From: Micromonospora andamanensis
GTDB taxonomy: Bacteria; Actinomycetota; Actinomycetes; Mycobacteriales; Micromonosporaceae
NCBI RefSeq assembly: GCF_016863495.1
Contig: NZ_BOOZ01000007.1
Location: 186,001 to 250,000, forward strand
Length of the DNA stretch: 64,000 nucleotides
Direction: 5' to 3'
In this document: positions 1 to 9,139 of the stretch, one piece after another
Layout of the letters: the number at the start of each line of letters is the position of its first letter
Position numbering within the stretch: position 1 is the stretch's first letter
Position numbers and translations under genes: made by a program
Notes under the pieces: generated by a model
Told to the model about the DNA's origin: nothing
Seen by the model: only the letters and a program-made list of their open reading frames with translations
The model's database searches: none

Positions 1-678
1 GATGGCGGTGCGGGCAGCCGCGCTTACCACGTCCTTGATGGTCGGGCAGTTGGTCGTCTTCACCACGGTCACCGGCAGCGACTTCTCCAGCCGCTTGATC
101 TCGGCGTCGATCTGCTTCTTCTTCGCCGCCAGCTGCTTTTCCTTCGCCTCCTGGTCGGCGATCAGACCGTCGAGCTTGGCCTTCTGGTCGTCGTACTTCT
201 TGCGGATCTTCATGACGCCCTCGAGCTCGCGGCGCTCCTGCGAAGCGAGCCGGTCGAGCAGGGCCATCTGCTCACCGATCTCGTCGGGCTTCGAGTTGAG
301 CAGCACGACGCCGATCTCCTGGGAGGGGCCGGTGATGTAGTAGCGGGAGGCGAGGTCGGCCACCCGGTTCATCGCCAGCTCGGTCTCCAGAGCCAGCGGC
401 TGGATCTTCTTCTCCAGGCTCTTCGCCTTCTGCCGGTTGACCTTCAGCTGAGCGCGCACCTTGTTGTACTGCTCGATTGTGGGTTCCAGCTTCTGCCACT
501 GCTTGTCGATCTGCGCCTCGATCTCCTCGACCGAGGGAGCGGCGTACGCGGGGGCGGCGAGCAGGCCGGCACCGACGGCAGCGGCAGCGACGAGGACGAC
601 CAACCCACGCGCGGCCCTGCGTAGGCCGCCCGCACGGGATCGTCCCGGTGCGTGACGATGGAGGGGCATGGTTGCCAC
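1..678 (-). CDS. Secreted coiled-coil cell-wall hydrolase, NlpC/P60 type (C-terminus outside window)
   Basis: Only the first 226 codons are present. A basic N-terminus is followed by a signal peptide (about residues 15-45, ending in AYAA). After it comes a long charged coiled coil to about residue 205 (for example VEEIEAQIDKQWQKLEP), which is the architecture of RipA-like peptidoglycan endopeptidases. The catalytic C40 domain would lie beyond the edge, so the hydrolase call rests on architecture and on the c-di-AMP-riboswitch-like leader. I chose GTG at 678 because AAGGAG lies 9 nt upstream; the in-frame ATG at 669 is 18 nt from it. It could instead be another coiled-coil secreted protein. 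Confidence 0.72.
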   Translation of the reverse strand, partial: MATMPLHRHAPGRSRAGGLRRAARGLVVLVAAAAVGAGLLAAPAYAAPSVEEIEAQIDKQWQKLEPTIEQYNKVRAQLKVNRQKAKSLEKKIQPLALETELAMNRVADLASRYYITGPSQEIGVVLLNSKPDEIGEQMALLDRLASQERRELEGVMKIRKKYDDQKAKLDGLIADQEAKEKQLAAKKKQIDAEIKRLEKSLPVTVVKTTNCPTIKDVVSAAARTAI

Positions 679-685
679 CGGGGGC

Positions 686-851
686 GTCTCCTTTGCAACC
701 GACCACCGGGCGTCCCGCGAGCGGGTTAGAGGCGGGATCAGACGACCCACGGCGGTCGGTGCCTCACATTAGGGAAGGCACGGTGGGGAAATCAAGGCGA
801 CCAACGGCTCATTCACCTTTGCGCGACGGTACGCACACAAAGGGTGTCGAT
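686..851 (-). promoter_or_regulatory. Candidate ydaO-type (c-di-AMP) riboswitch leader
   Basis: Read on the minus strand, this leader has a GGTGAAT element near 807-813 and a conserved-looking block CTCTAACCCGCTCGCGGGA near 714-732. That block is enclosed by ACCGACC (about 753-759) pairing with GGTCGGT (about 699-705). The order resembles the actinobacterial ydaO/yuaA consensus (GGGGTGAAT ... CAGCTAACCCGGTAGGCGG inside a helix). In actinobacteria this riboswitch often precedes cell-wall hydrolase genes, as here. The 5' half is poorly conserved and no covariance search was possible. Confidence 0.45.
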
Positions 852-887
852 CAATTCGTTACAGTTATCTACGTCAATAAGGAAACA

Positions 888-923
888 GGGCGGGGCGACA
901 CCTGTGAAGGTGCCGCCCCGCCC
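888..923 (-). terminator. Intrinsic terminator after the Fe-S protein gene
   Basis: A 16-bp stem with one mismatch (GGGCGGGGCG plus CACCT arms, loop GTGA) is followed on the minus strand by a T-rich stretch (TGTTTCCTTATT). It lies just downstream of the minus-strand stop codon at 940. Confidence 0.85.
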
Positions 924-939
924 GGTGCGTACGCGCCGG

Positions 940-3135
940 TCAGCCGACCACGGACGGGCTCTCCTCGGCGCCACCGACCCGCTCGGGCTTGACCGACCGG
1001 AGCAGCACACTTGCCACGTCGATGACCTCGACCTGCTCTCCGGCGCCCTTACCGTTCACCCCGTCGGTGAGCATCGTCGAACAGAACGGACAGCCGACGG
1101 CGACCGTCCTGGCCCCGGTGGACATGGCCTCCTCGACCCGGTCCACATTGATCCGCTTGCCGATCCGCTCCTCCATCCACATCCGGGCGCCACCGGCACC
1201 GCAGCAGAAGGAGCGCTCGCTGTTACGCGGCATCTCGGTCAGCTCACCCTCGATCGCGCTGCCGAGCACCTCACGTGGCGGGGCGAAGACCCGGTTGTGC
1301 CGCCCGAGGTAACACGGGTCGTGGTAGGTCACGCCGCCGTCGACCGGCTGCACCGGGGTGAGCTTGCCGGTGGCGACCAGATGGGCCAGCAACTGGGTGT
1401 GGTGCACCACCTCGAACTCACCGCCAAGCTGGCCGTACTCGTTGCCCAGCGTGTTGAAGCAGTGCGGGCAGGTCGCGACGATCTTCCGCTTGGCCTTCTC
1501 CCGACCCTCGAACGCCTCGTTCAGGGTCTCGACGTTCTGCTGGGCGAGCATCTGGAAGACGAACTCGTTGCCGATCCGCCGGGCCGGGTCGCCGGAGCAG
1601 GTCTCCCCCTCGCCGAGGATGGCGAAGGAGACACCCGCCTCGTTGAGCAGGGTCGCGACGGCCCGGGTGGTCTTCTTCGCCCGGTCCTCGAACGCACCGG
1701 CGCAGCCCACCCAGAAGAGGTACTCGAAGTCCTCCACCTCACCGACCCGGGGCACCTCGAAGTCGAGGCCCTTGGTCCAATCCTCCCGGGTGTTCTGCGG
1801 CGCCCCCCACGGGTTGCCCTTGTTCTCCAGGTTGCGCAGCATCACGCCGGCCTCGGAGGGGAAGCTGGACTCGATGAGCACCTGGTAGCGGCGCATGTCG
1901 ACGATGTGGTCGACGTGCTCGATGTCCACCGGGCACTGCTCCACGCAGGCGCCGCAGGTGGTGCAGGACCAGAGCACGTCGGGGTCGATGACGCCGCCGG
2001 CCTCGGCGTCGCCGATCAGCGGTTTCTCCGCCTCGGCGAGGGCCAGCACGTCGACGTGCGCGAGTTGCGCGGCGGTGGCCTTCTCCTCACCGGTGAGATC
2101 CTTGCCACCACCGGCCAGCAGGTAGGGCGCCTTGGCGTACGCGTGGTCGCGCAGGCTGAGCACCAGCAGCTTCGGCGACAGCGGCTTTCCGGTGTTCCAC
2201 GCCGGGCACTGCGACTGGCAGCGACCGCACTCGGTGCAGGTGCTGAAGTCCAGCAGCCCCTTCCAGGTGAACTGCTCGACCTGGGCGACGCCGAACTGGT
2301 CCTTCTCCGGGTCGGCCTCCTCGAAGTCGAGCGGCTTACCGTCGCTCATCATCGGCCGCAGCGCGCCGAGGCCGGAGCCGGCGGCACCCGGCTGGCGCTT
2401 GAAGAAGATGTTGGGGAAGGCGAGGAAGCGGTGCCAGGCGACGCCCATCGTCACGTTCAACGAGATCACGATGACCCAGGCCATCGAAATCGAGATCTTG
2501 ATGAGCGCGGCGACGCTGACGCCGGACTCCCAGCCCGGCAGCAGGGCACCGACCGCGTGACTGAGCGGGGTGGCCCAGGTGGGGTACTCGAAGTGGTCGG
2601 TGGCCACCTTGAAGCCACGGATCACGAAGCCCATGACCAGTACCGCGAGGACGACGGCCTCGACGAAGTAGCCCTGCCACATGGTGGAGCCGGTGAACCG
2701 CGACCGGCGTCCCGCCCGGTTCGGCCGGTTCGCCAGCCGGATCGCGATCAGGACGGCGATGCCGATGACGCCCAGAATTCCGATCCACTCGGTGACCAGC
2801 CCGTAGAGCGTCCAGGAACCGATGATCGGCAGCCCGCCGGTCGGCGACACCACCTCGAAGTACGCCTCAAGCACCAGCAGCGACAGCACGACGAAACCGA
2901 CCATCACGAACCAGTGCGCCGCGCCCACCACGCTCCAGCGGAGCATCCGGGTGTGCCCGGCGGTCTCCGCCAGCATTGTCCTGGTGCGGCTGGCCTTGTC
3001 GCCGGAGCGGGTCGGATCGGGCTGACCCAACCGGATCACGGCCACCATCTTCGAGACCGCGCGTACCGCTAGCCACACCGCAACGGCGGTGATGGCGGCC
3101 GCGAGGATCGTGGTGACGATCTGGACGCTGCCCAT
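940..3135 (-). CDS. etfD: Membrane Fe-S oxidoreductase, EtfD-like (heterodisulfide reductase family)
   Basis: The protein has 731 residues. The first ~250 contain five or six membrane segments. They are followed by two [4Fe-4S] motifs, CTECGRCQSQC and CTTCGACVEQC (roughly residues 285-400), and two cysteine-rich CCG-type domains (CCGAGGAR and GCPFCSTM near the C-terminus). This is the layout of mycobacterial Rv0338c/EtfD, which passes electrons from acyl-CoA dehydrogenases via ETF into the membrane during beta-oxidation. It is somewhat shorter than the mycobacterial protein. It is a monocistronic gene with its own terminator and an inverted repeat in the promoter region. The window also encodes an acyl-CoA dehydrogenase, a likely upstream electron donor. 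EtfD is by analogy; the Fe-S oxidoreductase family call is firm. Confidence 0.85.
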   Translation of the reverse strand: MGSVQIVTTILAAAITAVAVWLAVRAVSKMVAVIRLGQPDPTRSGDKASRTRTMLAETAGHTRMLRWSVVGAAHWFVMVGFVVLSLLVLEAYFEVVSPTGGLPIIGSWTLYGLVTEWIGILGVIGIAVLIAIRLANRPNRAGRRSRFTGSTMWQGYFVEAVVLAVLVMGFVIRGFKVATDHFEYPTWATPLSHAVGALLPGWESGVSVAALIKISISMAWVIVISLNVTMGVAWHRFLAFPNIFFKRQPGAAGSGLGALRPMMSDGKPLDFEEADPEKDQFGVAQVEQFTWKGLLDFSTCTECGRCQSQCPAWNTGKPLSPKLLVLSLRDHAYAKAPYLLAGGGKDLTGEEKATAAQLAHVDVLALAEAEKPLIGDAEAGGVIDPDVLWSCTTCGACVEQCPVDIEHVDHIVDMRRYQVLIESSFPSEAGVMLRNLENKGNPWGAPQNTREDWTKGLDFEVPRVGEVEDFEYLFWVGCAGAFEDRAKKTTRAVATLLNEAGVSFAILGEGETCSGDPARRIGNEFVFQMLAQQNVETLNEAFEGREKAKRKIVATCPHCFNTLGNEYGQLGGEFEVVHHTQLLAHLVATGKLTPVQPVDGGVTYHDPCYLGRHNRVFAPPREVLGSAIEGELTEMPRNSERSFCCGAGGARMWMEERIGKRINVDRVEEAMSTGARTVAVGCPFCSTMLTDGVNGKGAGEQVEVIDVASVLLRSVKPERVGGAEESPSVVG

Positions 3136-3279
3136 CGAGTTGGCCTCCCGGTCTGCTGCCTGTCGAGCGGCTCGGCGACCGGGGCGTCGGTGCGATCGCG
3201 GACCCGACGCCGCCGCACCTCAACCTGATCGGTCGATGACCTCGCTCCGCTCGGTCATGCAGTGCAGCCTACGCGCAAG

Positions 3280-3295
3280 GTTACCCAGCAGTAAC
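3280..3295. promoter_or_regulatory. Inverted repeat GTTAC-N6-GTAAC upstream of the etfD-like gene
   Basis: A perfect 5+5 bp inverted repeat (spacer CCAGCA) lies about 145 nt upstream of the start codon. It is followed on the minus strand by a plausible -10 box TAGGCT at about 3267-3272. The TTAC..GTAA shape is typical of TetR-type operators. The regulator is not identified. Confidence 0.4.
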
Positions 3296-3419
3296 GTGAG
3301 TCATCTCGCACTCGGGGCCACGCTGCCCTGCGCACACCATAGGAGGCCGGCGGCTCCGCCGCGCGGGCGGGCGGGCCGCCGGGTGGAGCCGGACAGTCAC
3401 CGGGCAAACGGGCTGCGGA

Positions 3420-3686
3420 TCAGCGCCAGCGGGAGAGCACGATCAACGAGGCGACCATCGCGCCGAAACCGACAGCCAGGTTCCAGTACCCCAGCTCCAT
3501 GACCGGGTACTCCTGCTCGGAGAGGTAGTAGACCACCAGCCAGCCGATCCCGAAGACGATCAGCGACACCGCCAGAACCGGCAGCCACATCGGGCTGGGC
3601 TTGTTGGTGGCCGCGGTCGTCGCCGTGGGGCGGACGTCCGTAGGCGGGGTGTACACCTTCTTCTTGCGGACCTGAGACTTGGGCAC
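3420..3686 (-). CDS. crgA: Cell division protein CrgA
   Basis: The 88-residue protein has a basic N-terminus (MPKSQVRKKK), a Pro/Thr-rich linker and two transmembrane helices (about residues 33-53 and 65-85), which is the size and topology of CrgA. CrgA is a small membrane protein that links FtsZ-ring components with peptidoglycan synthesis and tempers septation in actinobacteria. GTG at 3686 is preceded by GGAG at 7 nt. A TACGCT -10-like box about 90 nt upstream suggests an independent promoter. Its position beside the DUF881-pabA-pknB block matches its mycobacterial and streptomycete context. Confidence 0.93.
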   Translation of the reverse strand: MPKSQVRKKKVYTPPTDVRPTATTAATNKPSPMWLPVLAVSLIVFGIGWLVVYYLSEQEYPVMELGYWNLAVGFGAMVASLIVLSRWR

Positions 3687-3893
3687 GGCGCTCTCCAGAG
3701 GGGTTACGACCTCGTCCGGCCTGACAACCGGGCGCGAGGGCGACGGTCCATGGCCAATAATGTTCGACAGCTAGCGTAGTCCGGAAGACCCGTCCGATCC
3801 ACGAATGAGGCGAGACCGGTACCGGGCAGCACCGGAAAACAGATCAGGACGGCTGCCGCTCCGGCCCGCACCGGGCGGCGTCGGAGCACAACG

Positions 3894-4718
3894 ATGAGGG
3901 GGTTGTCGGTGGAGTACACGTCCGGCGCGGCGTCGTGGCAGAAGGCGCTGCGACGACTCGTCGCCGGGCTGCTGCCCGGACGGCCACGTCAACGCCGACC
4001 GTTCTGGTCGGTCGGCGTACCGCTTATCGCCCTCGCGGCGGGTCTGCTCTTCACCACCACTGCCACCACGGCGGGCGGCACCGCCCTGCGCGAGGACCGT
4101 CGGCCCCAGCTGACCGAGCTGATCGAGGATCGCCGCGCGCAGGTGGCGGCGAACGAGGACCGGGCCGCCGCCCTCCGCGGGGAGCTGGAGAGCCGGACGG
4201 CAGTCCTCGCCAACTCCGACGGCCCGATCCGGGAACAGCAGCAACGGGCCGACGCCAGCCGGGCCGACGCCGGCTTCACCGCGCTCGCCGGTCCCGGCCT
4301 GACCGTCGAGCTCAACGACGCGCCACAGCTCAGGAATCTGCCCGAAGGGGCCACCAACGACGACCTGGTCGTCCACCAGGGCGACGTACAGGCGGTGGTC
4401 AACGCGCTCTGGGCCGGCGGCGCCGAGGCGATGTCAATCATGAACGTGCGCGTGCTGGCCACCAGCGCGGTACGCTGCGTGGGTAACACCCTGCTGCTGC
4501 ATGGGCGGGTGTACTCCCCGCCTTTCAAGATCGTCGCAATTGGCGACCCCGCCGCACTCCGGCAGGCCCTCGCCGTTTCCGAGGGAGTCCGGTGGTTCAG
4601 GGACGCGGTCGACAACTACCAGCTCGGCTACTCAGAGACCCCCGGCACCGTCACGGTGCCCGCCTTCGAGGACTCCACCACCCTGCGTTCGGCGACGGTA
4701 CCGGCGGTGCCACAGTGA
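3894..4718 (+). CDS. DUF881 membrane-anchored protein
   Basis: The protein has 274 residues. It carries one membrane anchor near residues 38-60, a coiled coil (about 65-125, rich in Glu/Arg/Gln), and the globular DUF881 domain with [12 protein letters not shown] and [10 protein letters not shown]. Homologues (Rv0012 type) sit between crgA and pabA in mycobacteria and are linked by context to cell division; the biochemical function is unknown. ATG at 3894 is the longest start. GTG at 3909 is equally likely because AGGGGG lies 6 nt before it. The sortase GTG starts 8 nt after this stop, so the genes are probably co-transcribed. Confidence 0.85.
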   Translation: MRGLSVEYTSGAASWQKALRRLVAGLLPGRPRQRRPFWSVGVPLIALAAGLLFTTTATTAGGTALREDRRPQLTELIEDRRAQVAANEDRAAALRGELESRTAVLANSDGPIREQQQRADASRADAGFTALAGPGLTVELNDAPQLRNLPEGATNDDLVVHQGDVQAVVNALWAGGAEAMSIMNVRVLATSAVRCVGNTLLLHGRVYSPPFKIVAIGDPAALRQALAVSEGVRWFRDAVDNYQLGYSETPGTVTVPAFEDSTTLRSATVPAVPQ

Positions 4719-4725
4719 GCCCACG

Positions 4726-7332
4726 GTGAGCCCGCACTCCGACGGTCGGCACCGCGACCAGACCGACGAGCCGACCGCCTTCCTGCCCAAGGTCGATAGG
4801 CCAGAATCCACGAGCGCCCGGACCGCAGGGGCCTGGCCCGACCCGGTGCTGCCCACACGGTCCGGGCCCTCCCAGGCACCGCACGATCCGCCGCAGGCCG
4901 CAGCTCCGCGCCCGACCGACCAGGCACCTGCCGGTGGTCGGGCACCGGACGGCCAGCGGCCGACCAACTCCGGCCGCTTCGACGGCGCCGCCGAGGCCAG
5001 CTCGCCCGCCGGTTCCGGCCGGTGGGACACGCCACCGGCAGCGGATCCGACTCCTCGGACCACTGCCGCGCCCGCCGCACCGAGCGGCTGGAACGCGGCC
5101 CCGGGACCGGAGCGGGCCGGCACTCCGCCGGTCGACCGCCGGGCTGCCAGCGGCCAGGAGCAGCCGATCGCACCCGCCGGGCGGTGGGACACCGCGTCGC
5201 CCACGGACCACCGGGCGAACCAGTGGGACGCTCCGGCGAGCACCGGTCGTACCGCCAACCAGTGGGACCCGGCACCCGGCACGCCGCGCGCGGCGGACCT
5301 CAGCCGCCAGGCGAACCAGTGGGATGCCGCGCCCGAGCCGGGTCGTGGCGCCGCCGGCCAGCAGCAGAGCGCGGGGAACAACGACCAGTGGCACGGCGTA
5401 CCCCTGCCGTCGGGTCAGCCGGACATTCCGGTGGGGCCCACGCCGTGGCGTGGCGCATTCCAGCCTTCCCGGGGCGCGGGCGACACCGCACAGCCGGGCA
5501 ACGCTCAGCCCGGCAGCGCGGACGCCGGTCACGCCGGACCCGGTGACCCGGGCGTCACAAGGGCCCCGGGTCAGCCCGGGCGGACCGCCCCGGCCGACCC
5601 CGCCGCCCGGCTGGGCACCGGCGCGGCGAACGGCACTCCGCCGCCCTGGCCCGGTGCCCAGCCGTCCGGTCCGACCGGCGCTGCGCCGGCGAGCAGCGGC
5701 ACGACCTGGCCCAACGGTCAGCCCACGAAGCCACCCGCCGGGGCCGCCCAACCCGCCGCCCTGCGGCCGGCGATGCCGCCGCCCGGTCAGTCGGCGCAGC
5801 CCTCGCAACCGCCACCGCAGTTCGGGGCACCCTACGGCGAGCCCGCGCCACGTCCCGGCTCCGGGTCGGCCGGCCCCGCCGCGCCGACACCGCAGGCACC
5901 ACGTACCGGGTCCGGGCAGCCTGCTACCGCGGCGCCGGCACCGCACCCGCCGCGTCCCGATTCCGGGCAGGTCGGCCCCGCAGCGGCGGGGCCGTACGCA
6001 CCGCACCTCGGGCCGGCGAGCACCAGCGGCCCGGCAGCGCAGCCGGCACCTCCCGGAAGGTCGGGCCCGAACGGTCCGGCAGCCCAGCCGCCACATCTCG
6101 GCCAAGCGGGCCAGGACGGGCGGACGTTGCCCGCGAAACCCGCACCCGGCCAGGGCGACTGGGCCGGTGAGGGGCCGACCGCGTTGATTCCAAAGGTCGG
6201 TGACCTGGCCGGCCCGGCGGCCGGCAGCCGTGGGACGGAGCCGGCCAGGGCGAGCCAGGCCACGAACGGGCAGCCCGGGACCGGCCCGGCCACGGACCGT
6301 CCGGTCACCCCGGCCGGTCCCGCCCCGGGGCAGCAGGCCCGCCCGACAGCCGTCGACCAGCCGACGGCACCGGGGCAGCCGGCTGCGCCGAGCCGAGCGG
6401 CCGACCCGGGTGCCACAGCGGTCATTCCGGCGGTCACCGGGGCCCGATCGAGTGGTTCGCCGGTGCTTGACTCGACCGCCCTGATGGGTGCCGTACCTCG
6501 GCCGCCAAAGGTCGACGAGCCGTCCGACGGCGCCGACCAGCCCGCCGAGGCACCGAAGCCGCGGCGCGGCGACCGGGTGGTGCAGTTGCGCCCGCACCAG
6601 ACGGGTGAGGGCTACAAGAGCGTCTACTCGGAGCTGACCCGTCCGTCGTTGTGGTCCCGGGTACGCACGGGTCTCCGGTTCAGCGGCGAGCTGCTGATCA
6701 CGTTCGGTCTGGTCGTGCTGCTCTTCGCCGGCTACGAGATCTGGGGCAAGTCGGCGATCGTGGACGCGCACCAGGGCGAGCTGAGCGAGCAACTGGCCCA
6801 GGCGTGGGCACCCGAACCGGCGACGGACCCGACGGTTTCGGCGTCAGCCAGCCCGTCCGCCAAGCCGAAGCCTGCGGTACAGGGCACGCCGATCGCCGGC
6901 CTCTACATTCCGAAGTTCGACAAGGAATGGATCGTGGTCGAGGGCGTCGGCCAGAAGGACATCCGGTACGCGCCGGGCCACTACCCGGACAGCGCCGGGC
7001 CGGGCCAGGTGGGCAACTTCTCCGTGGCCGGGCACCGTAACCGGGCGACCTTCTGGCGGCTGGACGAACTCCGCGAGGGTGACCCGATCCTGGTCGAGGG
7101 CCGCAACGACTGGTACGTCTACCAGGTCACCGAGAGCCTGATCGTCAAGCCGACGCAGGTCGAGGTGGTGGCCCCGGTGCCGGGCCGGCCGGGCGAGAAA
7201 CCGACGAAGCGGATGCTGACCCTGACCACCTGCAACCCGAAGTTCGACAACTACGAACGGTTGATCATTCACGCCGAGTTGACGCGTACCCAGCCGAAGG
7301 CCGAGGGACGCCCGGCGGAACTGGGGACCTGA
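4726..7332 (+). CDS. Class E-like sortase with a very long disordered N-terminal region
   Basis: The protein has 868 residues. Residues 1 to about 640 are low-complexity Pro/Ala/Gly/Gln sequence with repeated RWD/QWD patches near residues 100-205. A membrane helix follows (about 651-673), then a sortase domain with the catalytic triad His770 (SVAGHRN), Cys836 (LTTCNP) and Arg845 (NYERL). The membrane topology places the catalytic domain outside and the long head in the cytoplasm. Class E sortases normally have short heads, so this extension is unusual. It carries TAFLPKV, TALIPKV and TAVIPAV motifs whose threonines could be kinase targets. GTG at 4726 is chosen because it follows the DUF881 stop; reading frame upstream of it overlaps that gene. 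An LPVTG protein is encoded at 49-50 kb. Confidence 0.85.
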   Translation: MSPHSDGRHRDQTDEPTAFLPKVDRPESTSARTAGAWPDPVLPTRSGPSQAPHDPPQAAAPRPTDQAPAGGRAPDGQRPTNSGRFDGAAEASSPAGSGRWDTPPAADPTPRTTAAPAAPSGWNAAPGPERAGTPPVDRRAASGQEQPIAPAGRWDTASPTDHRANQWDAPASTGRTANQWDPAPGTPRAADLSRQANQWDAAPEPGRGAAGQQQSAGNNDQWHGVPLPSGQPDIPVGPTPWRGAFQPSRGAGDTAQPGNAQPGSADAGHAGPGDPGVTRAPGQPGRTAPADPAARLGTGAANGTPPPWPGAQPSGPTGAAPASSGTTWPNGQPTKPPAGAAQPAALRPAMPPPGQSAQPSQPPPQFGAPYGEPAPRPGSGSAGPAAPTPQAPRTGSGQPATAAPAPHPPRPDSGQVGPAAAGPYAPHLGPASTSGPAAQPAPPGRSGPNGPAAQPPHLGQAGQDGRTLPAKPAPGQGDWAGEGPTALIPKVGDLAGPAAGSRGTEPARASQATNGQPGTGPATDRPVTPAGPAPGQQARPTAVDQPTAPGQPAAPSRAADPGATAVIPAVTGARSSGSPVLDSTALMGAVPRPPKVDEPSDGADQPAEAPKPRRGDRVVQLRPHQTGEGYKSVYSELTRPSLWSRVRTGLRFSGELLITFGLVVLLFAGYEIWGKSAIVDAHQGELSEQLAQAWAPEPATDPTVSASASPSAKPKPAVQGTPIAGLYIPKFDKEWIVVEGVGQKDIRYAPGHYPDSAGPGQVGNFSVAGHRNRATFWRLDELREGDPILVEGRNDWYVYQVTESLIVKPTQVEVVAPVPGRPGEKPTKRMLTLTTCNPKFDNYERLIIHAELTRTQPKAEGRPAELGT

Positions 7333-7334
7333 CG

Positions 7335-7637
7335 ATGTACGCCTGGATCTGGCGCAAGCTGCCCTTCGGGCTGCCCGGCAAGCTCGCCGGCAGCCTGCTG
7401 CTGGCCACCACGATGGTGGCGCTGCTGTGGTACGTGGTCTTCCCCTGGGCGGAACCACTGCTCCCCTTCGACGACGTGCAGGTGACCCAGGAGGACTCCG
7501 GCGTGCCGGGCGCGCCGGACGGTGACCTCGGCCCCGGGGACGAGGGCGCGGTCGACGACGCCCCACCGGGCGACGAGCACGAGCTGCCGTACGACACCGA
7601 CCGGAACAACACCCCGCCGCCCGACGAGGACGAGTGA
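7335..7637 (+). CDS. Small membrane protein with acidic tail
   Basis: The 100-residue protein has a basic N-terminus (MYAWIWRKLP), one membrane helix (about residues 18-38, ending FPWAE), and an extremely acidic, Pro-rich C-terminus ending in PPPDEDE. The ATG is 2 nt after the sortase stop, and its own stop is overlapped by the GTG of pabA, so it is embedded in a translationally coupled operon. I do not recognise a domain. Its position between sortase and pabA suggests an accessory role at the envelope, which is inference from context only. Confidence 0.75.
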   Translation: MYAWIWRKLPFGLPGKLAGSLLLATTMVALLWYVVFPWAEPLLPFDDVQVTQEDSGVPGAPDGDLGPGDEGAVDDAPPGDEHELPYDTDRNNTPPPDEDE

Positions 7638-8293
7638 GCCCGATGCGCGTCCTGGTGATCGACAACTACGACTCGTTCGTCTTCAACCTGGTGCAGTACC
7701 TCGGCCAGCTCGGCGTGGAGTGCGAGGTACGACGCAACGACGAGATCGAGGTGGCCGAGGTCGGTCGGGTCGGCGCGGCAGGCGTCCTGCTCTCGCCGGG
7801 GCCGGGCACGCCCGACCGGGCCGGCATCTGCCTCGACGTGATCCGCGAGTACGCCGGCAGACTGCCGATCTTCGGGGTCTGCCTGGGTCACCAGGCCATC
7901 GGTGAGGCGTTCGGGGCGACTGTCACCCGCGCCCCGGAGCTGCTGCACGGCAAGACCTCGGAGGTCCGCCACGACGGCACCGGCGTCCTCGCCGGGCTGC
8001 CCGACCCCTTCACGGCGACCCGCTACCACTCCCTCGCCGTGCTGCGGGAAACCCTGCCGGCCGAGCTGGAGGTGACCGGCTGGACCGCCTCCGGGATCGT
8101 GATGGCGATGCGGCACCGCACCCTGCCGATCGAGGGCGTCCAGTTCCACCCCGAGTCGGTGCTAACCGAGGGCGGTCACCTGATGCTGGCCAACTGGCTC
8201 GCCGCCTGCGGCCACCCCGAAGCGCTGGAGCGCGCCCCGGAACTGGCCGCCGAGGTCGACGCCCGCCGCCGCGCCGCCTTCGCCACCACCTGA
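7634..8293 (+). CDS. pabA: Aminodeoxychorismate/anthranilate synthase glutamine amidotransferase subunit
   Basis: This is a complete class I glutamine amidotransferase of 219 residues. It has the N-terminal NYDSFVFNL, the nucleophile Cys in FGVCLGHQ and the His-Glu pair in QFHPESV. It supplies ammonia from glutamine to a chorismate-amidating partner (PabB or TrpE), which is not encoded nearby, so p-aminobenzoate (folate) and tryptophan roles cannot be told apart; many actinobacteria use one protein for both. The position between the DUF881/sortase genes and pknB is the classical actinobacterial one (trpG/pabA). GTG at 7634 overlaps the previous stop by 4 nt; ATG at 7643 is an alternative start. 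Confidence 0.93.
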   Translation: MSPMRVLVIDNYDSFVFNLVQYLGQLGVECEVRRNDEIEVAEVGRVGAAGVLLSPGPGTPDRAGICLDVIREYAGRLPIFGVCLGHQAIGEAFGATVTRAPELLHGKTSEVRHDGTGVLAGLPDPFTATRYHSLAVLRETLPAELEVTGWTASGIVMAMRHRTLPIEGVQFHPESVLTEGGHLMLANWLAACGHPEALERAPELAAEVDARRRAAFATT

Positions 8294-8443
8294 GGTCAGG
8301 GTCTCGACGTCGGCACGTCGGTCCCCGAGCCGTCAGGAGCGTCACCGTCGCCGGCGGCACGCCGACAGCCGTGGGGCGCTGCGGCGGCCCCCGGCGAGGA
8401 GGTCACCGACCCGAGCGTCGGGCCGGACCGAAGCCCTGGGTGG

Positions 8444-9139
8444 TCAGCGGGCCAGCGCGTCGGAGATGGCGGGGTCGGCAGGTGAGCTGACGGCCGGTGG
8501 CCTGTCGCGGACGGCGTCCCAGGCCGCCTTGCCGCTGGCCAGGTAGTCCCGAGCGGCCTTGCGTACCAGCAGGCCGGTGCCGCAGCCCGAGCAGCGGGCG
8601 GTCACCCCGTCGGCGTCGATCCCGACGTGCCGGCAGAGCGTCACCGCCCGGGACAGGTGGTAGGACTGGGTGACGATCAGGGCACGCTCGATCCCGTACA
8701 CCTGGCGGGCCCGTAGGCAGCTGTCGTACGTGTCCAGCCCGTGCGGATCGGCGACCACGCGCTGCGGCTCGACGCCGAGCTGCTCGGTCAGGTGAGCGGC
8801 CATGATCGCCGGTTCGTCGCCGGACTCGCCCGCACCGTCACCCGAGACGAGCACCACCCGGGCCCGCCCGCTGCGGACCAGCTCGGCGGCGGTCTCCAGC
8901 CGGCCGGACAGCCGGACGCCCGGCTGCCGACCGTCCTCGGTCACGGCGGTGCCCAGGACGATCACGACGTCGGCGGCCGGTGCCTCGGCTGCCGCGTGGA
9001 CATGGCCGCGCGCACCAGTTGTCGTCCAGACCCAGGGCAGGCTGGCGAGCAGCAGTGCGACGAGCGCCGGCACGGCCAGCCGGAGCAGGCGTCGCCGCCG
9101 ACGCCGTGCCAGGTCGATCGGCGGGGTCGGCCGCGTCAC
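8444..9139 (-). CDS. DUF218 (YdcF/SanA-like) envelope protein
   Basis: The 231-residue protein has an Arg-rich N-terminus, one membrane helix (about residues 20-42), and a DUF218 domain with DVVIVLGTAV, GDGAGESGDEPAIM, DTYDS and IVTQSYHLSRA. SanA/YdcF relatives act at the cell envelope; the reaction is unknown. The GTG start overlaps the pknB stop codon (GTGA), so its translation is coupled to the kinase, an arrangement absent from the mycobacterial locus. It is the last gene of the operon and converges with pabA over about 150 bp with no clear hairpin. Confidence 0.85.
   Translation of the reverse strand: MTRPTPPIDLARRRRRRLLRLAVPALVALLLASLPWVWTTTGARGHVHAAAEAPAADVVIVLGTAVTEDGRQPGVRLSGRLETAAELVRSGRARVVLVSGDGAGESGDEPAIMAAHLTEQLGVEPQRVVADPHGLDTYDSCLRARQVYGIERALIVTQSYHLSRAVTLCRHVGIDADGVTARCSGCGTGLLVRKAARDYLASGKAAWDAVRDRPPAVSSPADPAISDALAR

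Noticed and set aside
844..3072. A 742-codon open frame antisense to the etfD-like gene
   Set aside because: It mirrors the third-codon GC bias of the real gene, has no domain, and the minus-strand gene has clear Fe-S motifs.
4651..6792. A 713-codon Arg/Gly-rich frame antisense to the sortase head
   Set aside because: Its composition is the shadow of a Pro/Ala-rich coding sequence, with no recognisable motif.
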